DNA of 6,430 nucleotides, from NCBI GenBank assembly GCA_036503065.1, contig DASXXM010000035.1, forward strand, positions 1 to 6,430. Direction: 5' to 3'. The position numbers and the translations under genes were made by a program. Below are positions 1-5,950 of this stretch, in pieces. The stretch is from DATEPR01 sp036503065 (GTDB lineage Bacteria; Actinomycetota; Actinomycetes; Mycobacteriales; Pseudonocardiaceae). Position 1 is the first letter of the stretch, and the number at the start of each line of letters is the position of its first letter. The notes under the pieces were generated by a model. It made no database searches. It saw only the letters and a list, made by a program, of their open reading frames with translations, and was not told the origin of the DNA.

Positions 1-690
1 CCGGACATCAGCGGCACCTTCGTCGACTACGAACTCAGCCCCCGCGAATACGAACTCTCCCTCGCCCAAACCATCCTCCGCATCCACACCAGAGTCGCCG
101 ACCTCTACAACCAACCCCACAACCAAACCGAACAACAAATCGAACTCACCATCCAAGCACTCCGCGAACGCCAAGAACACGAACTCATCAACAACACCGA
201 CTTCGGCCTACTCCACAACGCCGACCTCAAACAACGCATCCCCACCCAGACCGGCCCACCCACCCCCGACGATCTGGACGAACTGATCCGTCGCCGCAGA
301 AAGACCCAGTTCATCCTGGCGCAACCCCGGGCGATCGCGGCATTCGGCCGCGAATGCACCGCACGCGGCATCTACCCGGAAGACATACAGTACGAGGATC
401 GGACCGTACGGTCGTGGCGCGGCATCCCGTTCCTGCCGTGCGACAAGATTCCGATCACACGGCAGAACACCACGTCGATCATTGCCATGCGCACCGGCGA
501 GGAGAACGAAGGTGTGATCGGGCTACGACACGTCGGCCTACCGGACGAGTACGAACCCGGCCTGTCGGTCCGCTTCACGGGCATCAACGAACAAGCAGTG
601 GCGTCGTATCTGGTGAGCGCGTACCACTCGGCGGCCATCCTGGTCCCCGACGCACTGGGCGTCCTGGAGCAAGTAGAACTCGGGCGCTGA
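1..690 (+). CDS. Family 2 (probably 2B) encapsulin shell protein, 3' part
   Basis: This is the C-terminal 229 residues of an HK97-fold encapsulin of the SrpI/EshA-like family 2, which self-assembles into a protein nanocompartment in the cytoplasm. The frame is open from base 1 and stops at 688-690; the start lies left of the window. Recognisable family stretches are VDYELSPREYELSLAQTILR near the start, then ALRERQEHELINNTDFGLLH, PTPDDLDELIRRRRKTQF, AIAAFGRECTARGIYPED, WRGIPFLPCDKIPIT, AMRTGEENEGVIGL and the C-terminal SAYHSAAILVPDALGVLEQV. Family 2A shells package a cysteine desulfurase, whereas 2B shells carry a cyclic-nucleotide-binding domain and package terpene cyclases or polyprenyl synthases. 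The downstream neighbour therefore points to 2B, but the part that would hold that domain is outside the window, so the subfamily is inferred. Codon use changes sharply near base 240: Leu is CTC before and CTG after. Family assignment is very secure. Confidence 0.93.
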   Translation, partial: PDISGTFVDYELSPREYELSLAQTILRIHTRVADLYNQPHNQTEQQIELTIQALRERQEHELINNTDFGLLHNADLKQRIPTQTGPPTPDDLDELIRRRRKTQFILAQPRAIAAFGRECTARGIYPEDIQYEDRTVRSWRGIPFLPCDKIPITRQNTTSIIAMRTGEENEGVIGLRHVGLPDEYEPGLSVRFTGINEQAVASYLVSAYHSAAILVPDALGVLEQVELGR

Positions 691-1712
691 TGACCACCAC
701 GGACCCAGCCAGAACAGCGGCCGAAGTACTGAACTGGAGCCGCGACCTGGTGACACCGGCGTTGCGAGCGGCCGTGACCTCGCTGCCCGCATCCATGCGC
801 CGTATCGCCGGCTACCACTTCGGCTGGTGGGACGCGGACGGTCGGGCGGCAACCGGCGACAGCGGCAAGGCGTTGCGTCCGGCGCTGGTGCTGCTGGCCG
901 CGACCGCCGTCGGCGGCACACCGGAAACGGCGGTGCCGGCGGCGGTCGCGGTTGAGCTCGTACACAATTTCTCGTTGCTGCACGACGACGTGATGGACAA
1001 CGACATCGAACGTCGCCACCGGCCGACCGCGTGGACGGTGTTCGGTGTGCCGGCAGCCATCCTGGCCGGCGACGCCCTGCTGACGCTGGCGTTCGACGTG
1101 CTCGCGGCCAGCGGACACCCGGCGGCGCAGGATGCGATGCGGGCACTCAGCGCGGCGGTGCAGGACCTGGTGGACGGCCAGAGCGCGGACACCGCGTTCG
1201 AACGACGTTCGGATGTCGCACTGGCCGAGTGCGTCCGGATGGCGGAGCACAAGACCGGCGCGTTGATCGCCCGATCGTGCGAACTCGGCGCCCTGTTCGG
1301 CGCCGGCACCATGGCGCAGGTGGACGGTTTACGCAGCTTCGGCGACCGGCTCGGTTTGGCCTTCCAGCTTGTCGACGATCTGTTGGGTATCTGGGGCGAT
1401 CGTTCGGTTACCGGCAAGCCGGTCTATTCCGATCTGCGCAATCGCAAGAAGTCCCTGCCGGTGGTGGCCGCGTTGAACTCCGGCACGTCGGCCGGAGCTT
1501 CGTTGGCCCTTCTTTATCACCGGGATTCGCCGTTGTCGGATGAGGAGTTGGTGGGTGCGGCCGAGTTGGTCGAGCTTGCCGGCGGCCGGGCGTGGAGTCA
1601 GTCCCGTGCCGACTCGTTGTTCGAGGAGGCGCTGGGGTACCTGGCTTCCGTTTCCGGTGTTGTCGACGAGCTGGCGGGTTTGGCTCGGTTGGCGGTCCGT
1701 CGGGATCACTGA
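690..1712 (+). CDS. Trans-polyprenyl diphosphate synthase, probable encapsulin cargo
   Basis: 340-residue class I isoprenyl diphosphate synthase that condenses isopentenyl diphosphate with an allylic diphosphate. Visible motifs are GKALRP at 59-64 (IPP binding), the first Asp-rich motif DDVMD at 99-103, KTG at 188-190, and the second Asp region VDDLLGIWGD at 228-237 followed by the basic stretch NRKKS at 251-255. The second motif has Gly233 where classical DDxxD has its last Asp, which I believe is usual in this actinobacterial branch. Phe94, five residues before the first motif, with no insertion in that motif, suggests a short product (C15-C20, inference). The ATG at 690 overlaps the shell-gene stop (TGATG), and no good Shine-Dalgarno lies close by, which implies translational coupling. 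The frame stays open upstream to about 354, but that part is a shadow of the shell gene. Only about ten residues precede the first helix, so a long disordered cargo-loading tail is absent. Family 2B synthases of this kind are known or predicted cargo. Confidence 0.93.
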   Translation: MTTTDPARTAAEVLNWSRDLVTPALRAAVTSLPASMRRIAGYHFGWWDADGRAATGDSGKALRPALVLLAATAVGGTPETAVPAAVAVELVHNFSLLHDDVMDNDIERRHRPTAWTVFGVPAAILAGDALLTLAFDVLAASGHPAAQDAMRALSAAVQDLVDGQSADTAFERRSDVALAECVRMAEHKTGALIARSCELGALFGAGTMAQVDGLRSFGDRLGLAFQLVDDLLGIWGDRSVTGKPVYSDLRNRKKSLPVVAALNSGTSAGASLALLYHRDSPLSDEELVGAAELVELAGGRAWSQSRADSLFEEALGYLASVSGVVDELAGLARLAVRRDH

Positions 1713-1746
1713 GGGCTGCTGACCAGCCCGATTGTTACCATCAGCC

Positions 1747-2706
1747 ATGCGAATCTGCGTCGTGGGCGCCGGTGCCATCGGTGGCTTCCTGGGAGCCCGA
1801 CTCGGCGCGTCCGCGCTGGCCCGTGGCGCAACGCTCGCGTCGCTCAGGCGGCACGGCTGGCGCGTGACATCCGGCGACACCGAAGTCACCGCACCGGTGC
1901 GGGCATCGGACGATCCGACTGAACTGGGCAAGCAGGACCTGGTGATCATCGCGGTCAAGGCCCAGGCAATGCCATCCGTGGCCGCCACGATCGGACCACT
2001 GCTCGGCCAGGACACCGTCGTCCTACCGGCGATGAACGGCGTCCCATGGTGGTTCTTCGACGGATTCGGCGGCCCGTGCGCCGGCCGACATCTGAACAGC
2101 GTGGACCCCGGCGGCCGGATCGCGGCGGCGATCCCAACCCACCACGTCATCGGCTGCGTCGTACACCTGAGCGCCAGCACCCCGGAACCAGGACTGGTCC
2201 GGCACAACCGCGGCACCAGCCTGATCATCGGCGAGCCCGACCGCGCCGAGTCCGACCGACTGTCCGAAGTGGCCGATGTACTGCGCAACGGTGAACTGGA
2301 CATCAGGACGTCCACGGAGATCCAGACCAATATCTGGTACAAGCTGTGGGGCAACCTGACGATCAACCCGGTCTCCGCCCTGACCGGCGCCACCGCGGAC
2401 CGCATCCTGGACGACGACCTCGTGCGCACGTTCTGCCAACAGGCGATGGTCGAGGCGCAGCGGATCGGCACCGAGATCGGCTGCCCCATCACGGAAAGCC
2501 CGTCCGACCGCAACAAGGTGACCCGCAGGCTGGGCGCGTTCCGCTCGTCGATGCTGCAGGACGCCGACGCGGGACGCAGTCTCGAACTGGACGCGCTGGT
2601 CGGCGCGGTACGCGAGATCGGCGCCGTCGTCGGCGTGCCGACACCCGCGGTCGACGCCCTGCTCGGCCTGACCCGACTGGCCGCGCAGGTCCGTGGCCTT
2701 GGCTGA
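1747..2706 (+). CDS. Ketopantoate reductase (ApbA/PanE) family oxidoreductase
   Basis: 319-residue NAD(P)H-dependent reductase of the 2-dehydropantoate 2-reductase family, cytoplasmic. The N-terminus has the Rossmann glycine motif VVGAGAIGGFLGARL (6-20), then ARGATL (25-30), VKAQ with Lys71, and MNGVPWW with Asn97. The C-terminal helical domain has YKLWGNLTINPVSALTG (198-214; Lys199 and Asn203), SSMLQD (267-272) and Glu280 in LELD, matching the catalytic positions of E. coli PanE. Between GARL and ALARG there seem to be about five residues fewer than usual, so the first helix or second strand of the nucleotide fold is shortened. I chose the ATG at 1747 because the family begins at MRIxVVGAGAIGG; a TTG at 1732 is possible. 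There is no clear Shine-Dalgarno. The gap to the synthase stop is 34 bases on the same strand, so co-transcription is plausible. Many homologues are not true PanE, and the real substrate is unknown. Confidence 0.86.
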   Translation: MRICVVGAGAIGGFLGARLGASALARGATLASLRRHGWRVTSGDTEVTAPVRASDDPTELGKQDLVIIAVKAQAMPSVAATIGPLLGQDTVVLPAMNGVPWWFFDGFGGPCAGRHLNSVDPGGRIAAAIPTHHVIGCVVHLSASTPEPGLVRHNRGTSLIIGEPDRAESDRLSEVADVLRNGELDIRTSTEIQTNIWYKLWGNLTINPVSALTGATADRILDDDLVRTFCQQAMVEAQRIGTEIGCPITESPSDRNKVTRRLGAFRSSMLQDADAGRSLELDALVGAVREIGAVVGVPTPAVDALLGLTRLAAQVRGLG

Positions 2707-2707
2707 C

Positions 2708-2740
2708 GGGGACCGGATGCGCCTCCCGCACCCGGTCCCC
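2708..2740. terminator. Bidirectional intrinsic terminator-like hairpin
   Basis: The arms GGGGACCGGATGC (2708-2720) and GCACCCGGTCCCC (2728-2740) pair over 13 positions with a single A-C mismatch, around a 7-base loop. The hairpin begins one base after the reductase stop and ends 11 bases before the end of the convergent permease gene, so it can stop transcription from both sides. It has no T-tract, as is common for actinobacterial terminators. Confidence 0.8.
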
Positions 2741-2751
2741 GCCATGGACCG

Positions 2752-4260
2752 TCAGAGGATCGCACCCGCACGGTCGGCCATCGCACGGCTGGTGTCCGCA
2801 CCAACGCCGAGGCCGATCCGACGATAGACCTCCGGCCGCCGCGACTTGAGCACGCCCGCCCACAGCATGCCGCCGATCGCCACCACCAGATAGGCGGCCG
2901 GGAACAGCCACCGCGCGGGCGAAGCGGGATCGACCCCGAGCAGTGTCGAGAAGTTGATCACCGACAGCACCACCGCCGCGACCAGCGCCAGCAACGCCAG
3001 CGTCGGCGCGAAAACAGCCCGCCAAGGCGTCTCGCCGCCGTTGCGCCGGAAGTAGCCGATCACCGCGGCACTGGTGGCGGCCAACAGGATCAGCACCCCG
3101 AACCCGCCAACGGTGCCCAGCCAGAAGAACAGGTTCACCAGCGGATCGAGGCCGGCGGCCGCGTAGGCCAGGATCACGATGACGCCGATGACGCTCTGCG
3201 TCACCGACCCCCACAGGGGCGCGCCGGTACGCGGCAGGGTCCGCCCGAACCCGGCCGGCAGCACGCCTTCGCGGCCCAGCGAGAACACGTAGCGCGACGC
3301 CGACGCGTGATAGGAGATCATCGCCGCGATGACCGACGTGAGCAGCAGGACATGGCCGATGGTGGCCCACGCCGACCCCAGCGTGTTCGCGGCCAGGTTG
3401 AACACCATCTCGCCCTGGTCCTTCTGGGCGACCGCGACGATCTGGCCCGGCCCGATGGCCACGGACTGCGCCCAGGACTGCAGGCAGTACAGGCCGGCGA
3501 TCAGGGCGACACAGGCGTAGGTCGCGATCGGCACCGTGCGGTGCGAGTCCTTGGCCTCCTCGGCGTAGAACGCGGCCGACTCGAACCCGACGAACCCGGT
3601 CACCGCGATGACCAGCAACGCCCCCCAACCCGAGACGAACAGGTGACTTGGCGAGAACGTGGTGAACGTGACGTGACCGCCTGCCGGGTGCGACACGAAC
3701 GCCACGAAGTAGACCAGGATGACCAGGACCTCGGCGACCATCAGCACGCCGAGCACCGAGCCGTTGAACTCGATCTGCGCGAGGCCGAGTACCGCGACCA
3801 ACGCCCACGCGACCAACGCGTAACCCCACCACGGCACGTTGAGGTGCAGCCACCCGTTCAGCAGCGGCGCGCCCAGCGCGCCGAAGATCCCGTACAGGCC
3901 GACCTGCAGCAGGTTGTAGCTGAGCATCGCGATCCAGGCGGCGGCGACGCCCGCGGGCCGGGTCACGCCCTGCGCGATATAGGCGTAGAACGCGCCAGCG
4001 TTGGAGATGCGCCTGCTCATCGCGTTGTAGCCGACGCAGAACAGGACCAGGACGATGCCCAGCAACACGAAGGCCAGCGGCAGGCCGATGATGCCGGTGA
4101 CCGCGTAGCCGGTCGGGATGATCCCGGCGACCACGGTCAGCGTTGCCGCGGCACTGAGCGCGAACTGCGTGATCCGGGGGGCGCCGAGCTTGTCTTGTGC
4201 CAATGCGGCCGCCACGTTGCTGGCCGCAGTTGATGGGGCGGACGGGGATGGCTTGGCCAT
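2752..4260 (-). CDS. APC superfamily amino-acid permease
   Basis: 502-residue integral membrane transporter of the amino acid-polyamine-organocation superfamily, expected to import an amino acid or related amine across the cytoplasmic membrane by proton symport or exchange. The first 30 or so residues are a polar, Ala/Ser-rich cytoplasmic tail. About twelve hydrophobic segments follow, the first around 33-55 and the last around 451-470. Family hallmarks are the helix-1 region VVAGIIPTGYAV (43-54), SNAGAFYAYIAQG (86-98), the helix-6 signature GFVGFESAAFYAEEAKD (222-238) followed by a typical RTVPIATY, and ASRYVFSLGREGVLP (321-335). The substrate cannot be named from sequence. The ATG at 4260 has GGAG seven bases upstream. 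The gene lies 40 bases downstream of the GPP34 gene on the same strand with no terminator between them, so one transcript is likely. It ends next to the shared hairpin at 2708-2740. Confidence 0.93.
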   Translation of the reverse strand: MAKPSPSAPSTAASNVAAALAQDKLGAPRITQFALSAAATLTVVAGIIPTGYAVTGIIGLPLAFVLLGIVLVLFCVGYNAMSRRISNAGAFYAYIAQGVTRPAGVAAAWIAMLSYNLLQVGLYGIFGALGAPLLNGWLHLNVPWWGYALVAWALVAVLGLAQIEFNGSVLGVLMVAEVLVILVYFVAFVSHPAGGHVTFTTFSPSHLFVSGWGALLVIAVTGFVGFESAAFYAEEAKDSHRTVPIATYACVALIAGLYCLQSWAQSVAIGPGQIVAVAQKDQGEMVFNLAANTLGSAWATIGHVLLLTSVIAAMISYHASASRYVFSLGREGVLPAGFGRTLPRTGAPLWGSVTQSVIGVIVILAYAAAGLDPLVNLFFWLGTVGGFGVLILLAATSAAVIGYFRRNGGETPWRAVFAPTLALLALVAAVVLSVINFSTLLGVDPASPARWLFPAAYLVVAIGGMLWAGVLKSRRPEVYRRIGLGVGADTSRAMADRAGAIL

Positions 4261-4300
4261 CGGGGCTCCAATGCGGGGAGGGGACCGGACAAAGCGAGGT

Positions 4301-4954
4301 TCAGCGCCGTCTGTTCAGGACGGCGGCGCCGACCACCGCTTTTGTTTCGACGAGCAGGCACCACAGCGAGCGTGGCAACCTGTCGACCTCCGAGCGCAGG
4401 TGCTGTCTGCCGGTGGCATCCACGTCCTGGAGCAGGAATCGGTCCAGTCCGGTTGCCGCGGCCAGCCCCACCAGCAGCGCGTCCGGGAGTTCGATGGGCA
4501 GCCCGCGGACGGCGAGACCCGTCACGCGGACCGCGGGGAACAGGGCGTCGTTGGCGTCCATCGGGGGGTGCAGCATCGACTTGCGCCACGCCGGTCCGGT
4601 GGTCACCTGGCGGACGATCCGGGCGCGCACGAGTCGCTCCGCGACGCGCTGGTCGGCGGAGCGGGCCAGGTACTTCAGCCAGGTGGAGATCGATCTGATC
4701 GCGGGTTCACCCATCAGTTGGTCGAGGATCGCGTGCGCCGTCGCGTCCGGCGGCGGTTCCGCGCTCACCACGGCCAGTTCCAACTGTTGCGGGTCGATCC
4801 TGATCCTGCGGTGCATGGCCAGCTCGGCGAGCAGGGCGCCGGCCAGCCCCAAAGTCAGGGCGGACGCATTCAGGCGCGGCCTGCCGTCGTAGTCACGGTG
4901 CGCGGACAGATAGAACTCGTCGGCGAGCCACAACGAGGAGGCGGGTCTCATCAT
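4301..4954 (-). CDS. GPP34 (GOLPH3/Vps74-like) family protein
   Basis: 217-residue protein of the GPP34 family, the bacterial relatives of Golgi phosphoprotein 3. Eukaryotic members bind phosphatidylinositol 4-phosphate and membranes. Actinobacteria have many paralogues of mostly unknown role, so no function is assigned. The diagnostic N-terminus is LADEFYLSAHRDYDGRPRL (10-28), followed by a hydrophobic helix GLAGALLAELAMHRRIRI (36-53), an RxVAERLVRARIV stretch (103-114) and the C-terminal ALLVGLAAATGLDRFLL (159-175). Length is normal for the family. Two tandem ATG codons lie at 4954 and 4951, with an in-frame stop six bases above the first. A GGAG abuts the first ATG directly and is only three bases from the second, too close for normal initiation, so the start is uncertain and the mRNA may be leaderless. 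It precedes the permease gene, probably in one operon, although a functional link is not evident. Confidence 0.87.
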   Translation of the reverse strand: MMRPASSLWLADEFYLSAHRDYDGRPRLNASALTLGLAGALLAELAMHRRIRIDPQQLELAVVSAEPPPDATAHAILDQLMGEPAIRSISTWLKYLARSADQRVAERLVRARIVRQVTTGPAWRKSMLHPPMDANDALFPAVRVTGLAVRGLPIELPDALLVGLAAATGLDRFLLQDVDATGRQHLRSEVDRLPRSLWCLLVETKAVVGAAVLNRRR

Positions 4955-5300
4955 CTCCGGTTACACATGCGATTGTCAGCGGGCAGCCGCCAGCCGGCAC
5001 GACCGGTTGCTTGCCCGAAAGTGGGTGGGTGGACCGACCCCCGAACACGACCGGTGGTTGGACGCTCGCACGAGGTATTTACACGACTGCTGGCACTGTG
5101 TCCACCATATCGAGCGCATTGCGCCGAACGTTGCCCACTGTTCAGCTGTCAGGTTAGTGGCATTACCACGTTTGTCGGACCAGCCGCAATGGCGACCGGA
5201 GCACTCCGTGTATTCCACACGTACACCGGGCCATCTGTGAATAAGTGGCCGGGCCTGGTCGACCACTAACCGCCGGAGTTGTCGCATGTGTGCACAGATC

Positions 5301-5340
5301 TCGAAAATTTCGAATTGAATACTTGACGATATCGCGTCAA
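5301..5340. promoter_or_regulatory. Pair of operator-like inverted repeats
   Basis: Two perfect short dyads lie close together. TCGAAA-A-TTTCGA occupies 5301-5313, and TTGACG-ATATCG-CGTCAA occupies 5323-5340. Their centres are about 24-25 bases apart, a little over two helical turns, which would place two bound dimers on nearly the same face. They sit about 90 bases upstream of rnhA and 350 upstream of the GPP34 gene, in the most A/T-rich part of the window. No regulator is known from the window, and the binding role is inferred. Confidence 0.35.
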
Positions 5341-5419
5341 TGCTCCGTTCGGGTGACTTTAGCACACGATTGCGGTGACGGACCGTCTCGATAGGTCGGA
5401 GCGAGTCGATCGGTTCCGG

Positions 5420-5425
5420 TAGGTT
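5420..5425 (+). promoter_or_regulatory. Candidate -10 element for leaderless rnhA transcript
   Basis: TAGGTT matches the actinobacterial -10 pattern TAnnnT and ends six bases before the rnhA ATG, which would put the transcription start on or beside the start codon. There is no Shine-Dalgarno in front of rnhA, which agrees with a leaderless mRNA. No good -35 hexamer is found at 16-19 bases upstream, so the call is tentative. Confidence 0.35.
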
Positions 5426-5431
5426 GTCCGG

Positions 5432-5914
5432 ATGATCGACGACACCGCGGGCCAGGCCGTGGAGATCTACACCGACGGCGCGTGCAGCGGCAACCCCGGA
5501 CCGGGCGGCTGGGGCGCGGTCCTGCGCTACGGCACGCACGTGAAGGAACTGCGCGGCGGCGAGGGGCCGAGCACCACCAACAACCGGATGGAGATGATGG
5601 CCGCGATCCAGGCGCTGGAAAGCCTCACCCGACCGGCCACGGTCCGTCTCCACACCGACAGCACCTACCTGCGCAACGGCATCACGAGCTGGATAGCCGG
5701 CTGGCAGCGCAACGGCTGGCTGACCAAGGGCCGCCAGCCGGTCAAGAACGCCGACCTGTGGCAACGACTGACCGCGGCCATCGCGCCACATCAGGTGGAA
5801 TGGCTGTGGGTCAAGGGACACGCGGGCGATCCGGGCAACGAACGCGCCGACACCCTGGCCGGCATCGGCCTCGCGGAGGCCAGGGACGACCCGGCCACCG
5901 TGCTCGGTCGTTGA
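5432..5914 (+). CDS. rnhA: Ribonuclease HI
   Basis: 160-residue type 1 ribonuclease H that cuts the RNA strand of RNA-DNA hybrids in the cytoplasm, removing R-loops, primers and misincorporated ribonucleotides. The full catalytic set is present: Asp15 in YTDGACSGNPGPGGWG, Glu54 in NNRMEMMAAI, Asp76 in HTDSTYL and Asp140 in ERAD, with the mobile-loop His130 in KGHAGDPGNERAD. The region WIAGWQRNGWLTKGRQPVKN (87-106) is the basic, Trp-rich handle that grips the hybrid. Length and composition are those of a stand-alone bacterial enzyme, with no fused acid phosphatase or hybrid-binding domain. ATG at 5432 is chosen because the conserved core starts about ten residues later, as in homologues. No Shine-Dalgarno is visible. 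The gene has no close partner on its strand; the next gene begins 141 bases on and has its own ribosome binding site. Confidence 0.95.
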   Translation: MIDDTAGQAVEIYTDGACSGNPGPGGWGAVLRYGTHVKELRGGEGPSTTNNRMEMMAAIQALESLTRPATVRLHTDSTYLRNGITSWIAGWQRNGWLTKGRQPVKNADLWQRLTAAIAPHQVEWLWVKGHAGDPGNERADTLAGIGLAEARDDPATVLGR

Positions 5915-5950
5915 GTCCGGTTGCGACACTCCGAATAGGATAGTCGAGCC

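Larger units (their letters stand above)
4955..5431. other. Gene-poor divergent intergenic region
   Basis: This 477-base stretch lies between the divergent GPP34 and rnhA genes, and its 3' half is clearly richer in A/T than the rest of the window. I find no convincing gene in it. It holds a 10-base direct repeat, CACGACCGGT, at 4998-5007 and 5046-5055 (48 bases apart), and two operator-like inverted repeats at 5301-5340. Promoters for both flanking units must lie here unless they are read from further away. A minus-strand frame of 103 codons (5287 down to 4976) is rich in Cys and Trp but has no ribosome binding site and no recognisable family, so it is not called as a gene. Confidence 0.6.

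Noticed and set aside
354..689. Upstream extension of the synthase frame giving a 452-residue protein
   Set aside because: The extension overlaps the encapsulin coding region in another frame, is Arg/His/Thr-rich without family similarity, and the shell frame is clearly the real one. The ATG at 690 gives a normal-length synthase.
372..1250. Long minus-strand open frame opposite the shell and synthase genes
   Set aside because: Arg/His/Gln-rich low-complexity translation typical of antisense frames in high-GC DNA, lying over two well-recognised genes.
1329..2804. Minus-strand frame of 491 codons over the synthase end and reductase
   Set aside because: Ser/Arg/Pro-rich antisense shadow with no recognisable domain. 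The plus-strand reductase is well supported.
2489..3853. Minus-strand frame of 454 codons overlapping the permease
   Set aside because: Arg/Gly-rich frame-shifted reading of the permease gene. The permease frame has clear membrane segments and family motifs.
3307..4233. Plus-strand frame of 308 codons opposite the permease
   Set aside because: Composition is extreme (Asp, Arg, Gln, His), as expected from reading a membrane protein gene backwards. No start signal.
4998..5055. Direct repeat CACGACCGGT as a sign of an insertion or attachment site
   Set aside because: Two 10-base copies 48 bases apart with no inverted ends, transposase or integrase nearby. It may be chance in C/G-rich DNA.
4118..5269. 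Plus-strand frame of 383 codons across the GPP34 gene and intergenic region
   Set aside because: Runs opposite a recognised GPP34 protein, has no family similarity and no ribosome binding site.
5288..5929. Minus-strand frame opposite rnhA
   Set aside because: Mirror of the RNase HI gene without any conserved motif. Only its lower part (below 5287) was considered separately.
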